From Vibrio japonicus (GTDB lineage: Bacteria; Pseudomonadota; Gammaproteobacteria; Enterobacterales; Vibrionaceae), in the NCBI RefSeq assembly GCF_024582835.1, contig NZ_CP102097.1:1-64000 (forward strand): a stretch of DNA of 64,000 bases. The letters run 5' to 3'. Below the pieces are notes generated by a model. It was not told the DNA's origin. It was given only the letters and a program-made list of their open reading frames with translations, and searched no databases. Made by a program: the position numbers and the translations under genes. This document shows, in pieces, positions 62,947 to 64,000 of the stretch (positions within the stretch are counted from its first letter, which is position 1; every line of letters begins with the position of its first letter).

Positions 62947-64000
62947 TTAGCTAAATGCTTTATTTATAGGGATTAGCAGTCTTTTTATCATACTGTTAAC
63001 AACTAATGCTAAAGTCAGGAAAGTCAGTATTGGTAACGCCAACCAAATCGAATAATGCAGTGTTGGTGAGAGATCAAAACCAAACTTCATTAAGGCCCCA
63101 ACCACCAACTCTGCACCTAAGGCCGCGATAATGCCTGCGATAAGAGCCATAAGACCATACTCAGCCCAAATCGTTTGTGTGACTCGTTTCTTACTCGCAC
63201 CCAGCGTTCGGTAGAGTTGTATTTCCGATTGACGCTGTCCTAGGCTGAGTCTTAACAACGTAAATATCAGCATTACCCCTGCTACAACACCTAACGCTGC
63301 AAGGACGGTGATCGACCACACAATCTGAGTGAGCAACTGCTGGATCTTAGCCCCCATACTGCGAATATCCATCAAACTCACTGTCGGATATGAGCGCGAA
63401 AGCTGGTTTATTAAGCCGTTATCTTTGTCTTGCAGTCTAAAGCTAACTAAGTAAGTCGCAGGAATATTAACTAACACATCCGGCGTAAAGATAAAGTAGA
63501 AGTTCGGTTTCATATCCCGCCACTCCACTTTACGAATCGAATTGACGCGTGCACTGACTTGTTGGCTATTGATAACAAATGTTAAATCATCACCAATTTC
63601 TAAACCCAGATCGCTCGCAACATCGGATTCCACAGAGACACCATTACTGTCAGTCCACGCCCCATCTAGCACCTCGTTATACGATGGGATAGCGCTGGCA
63701 AAGGTAAAGTTGATCTCTCGCCTTAGAGCATCAGTCCCTTCTCCGCCTTGCGCGTGTTCCTTAGCATCCTCACCATTAATTTCTGCTAAGCGCCCACGGA
63801 TAATTGGGTAATCGTTGGAGCGCGCTATCCCGTTTTGATCGAGTGCTGACAAATACGCGTCTCGTTCATAAGGCGCAATATTGAGTGCAAACGCATTCGG
63901 TGCATCTGCAGGTAACGTTCGTTTCCAGTCAGTAAGAAGATCGGTTCTGACTAACCACATTACCGCCAATAACATCAAGGAAAGTGCCAACGCGCCAAAC
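62947..64000 (-). CDS. FtsX-family ABC transporter permease, C-terminal part (cut by window edge)
   Basis: The C-terminal part of a large FtsX-domain permease (YbbP-like): the visible residues include FALNIAPYERDAYLSALDQN, then a periplasmic domain and four membrane segments (SITVLAALGVVAGVMLIFTL, with LRLSLGQRQSEIQLYRTLGASKKRV the ATPase-contact loop). The frame is open to the right edge, so the gene's start is not in view and the ATG at 63990 is only internal. Such permeases are usually partnered with a LolD-like ATPase that would lie further right. Confidence 0.88.
   Translation of the reverse strand, partial: FGALALSLMLLAVMWLVRTDLLTDWKRTLPADAPNAFALNIAPYERDAYLSALDQNGIARSNDYPIIRGRLAEINGEDAKEHAQGGEGTDALRREINFTFASAIPSYNEVLDGAWTDSNGVSVESDVASDLGLEIGDDLTFVINSQQVSARVNSIRKVEWRDMKPNFYFIFTPDVLVNIPATYLVSFRLQDKDNGLINQLSRSYPTVSLMDIRSMGAKIQQLLTQIVWSITVLAALGVVAGVMLIFTLLRLSLGQRQSEIQLYRTLGASKKRVTQTIWAEYGLMALIAGIIAALGAELVVGALMKFGFDLSPTLHYSIWLALPILTFLTLALVVNSMIKRLLIPINKAFS

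Overview
The window looks like a piece of a Vibrio genome, probably the second chromosome. I infer this from gene content: fruBKA with cra, cobQ-modABC, pntAB beside a vxrABCDE operon, napFDABC with narQP, a SgrR-type regulator, and several small proteins of families common in vibrios (YciH, DUF3319-, DUF3389-, DUF2164- and TIGR02808-type). The species cannot be fixed from the sequence alone. I see no rRNA, tRNA, CRISPR array, prophage or insertion sequence. Most of the window is ordinary core or near-core chromosome.

Layout. 1-4.2 kb: fructose PTS operon fruB-fruK-fruA (minus; fruA runs off the left edge) divergent from cra, with three Cra-type operators between them. 4.2-9.6 kb: a small outer-membrane-like protein, then cobQ-modABC as one tight operon, then a DUF3069-type gene. 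9.7-12.8 kb: two convergent diguanylate cyclases followed by a ComFB-like gene and an HlyU-family gene. 13.1-20.7 kb: pntAB, then vxrABCDE (two-component system, a DUF2861-type protein, a TraF-like barrel and a 48-residue UPF0181 protein that sits behind an intrinsic terminator). 21.1-23.6 kb: an accessory-looking stretch with two tandem paralogous lipoproteins, each with its own stem-loop leader, followed by a frameshifted gene remnant. 23.7-27.2 kb: yciH, a DUF3319-type gene, a Cre-like tyrosine recombinase with altered catalytic residues, ddl and a SPOR lipoprotein. 27.4-31.9 kb: patZ, a LysR regulator, a 25-residue membrane peptide gene and a zinc-ribbon protein. 31.9-37.5 kb: SgrR-like regulator, a DUF3389-type/hotdog thioesterase pair, M48 and M50 peptidases, PhnA and a small DUF1127-like protein. 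37.9-44.9 kb: 5'-nucleotidase, YbjD-type OLD nuclease, DUF1097 protein, LysR regulator and a FocA transporter fused to CBS domains. 45-48.2 kb: cytochrome b561/YceI pair, DUF2164, an unrecognised gene and a lipase. 48.2-55.5 kb: narQP divergent from napFDABC plus a TIGR02808 peptide. 55.5-64 kb: galE, a PAS-GGDEF protein, pxpABC (5-oxoprolinase), an FAD oxidoreductase and the end of an FtsX-type permease.

Themes. Anaerobic and molybdenum-dependent respiration is served by modABC, the nap operon, the FocA-like transporter and probably pntAB redox balancing. Cyclic-di-GMP signalling has three GGDEF proteins and one possible receptor (ComFB). Envelope stress and envelope structure are represented by vxr, SPOR, YceI, the proteases and ddl. 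No whole undescribed system is proven here. The best leads are the Cre-like recombinase with two substituted catalytic positions, the twin lipoproteins with leaders that keep a fold but not its sequence, the terminator overlapping the vxrE start, the DnaA-box cluster inside a nested inverted repeat at 62.9 kb, the small membrane peptide gene at 31.4 kb and the FocA-CBS fusion with an internal start signal.
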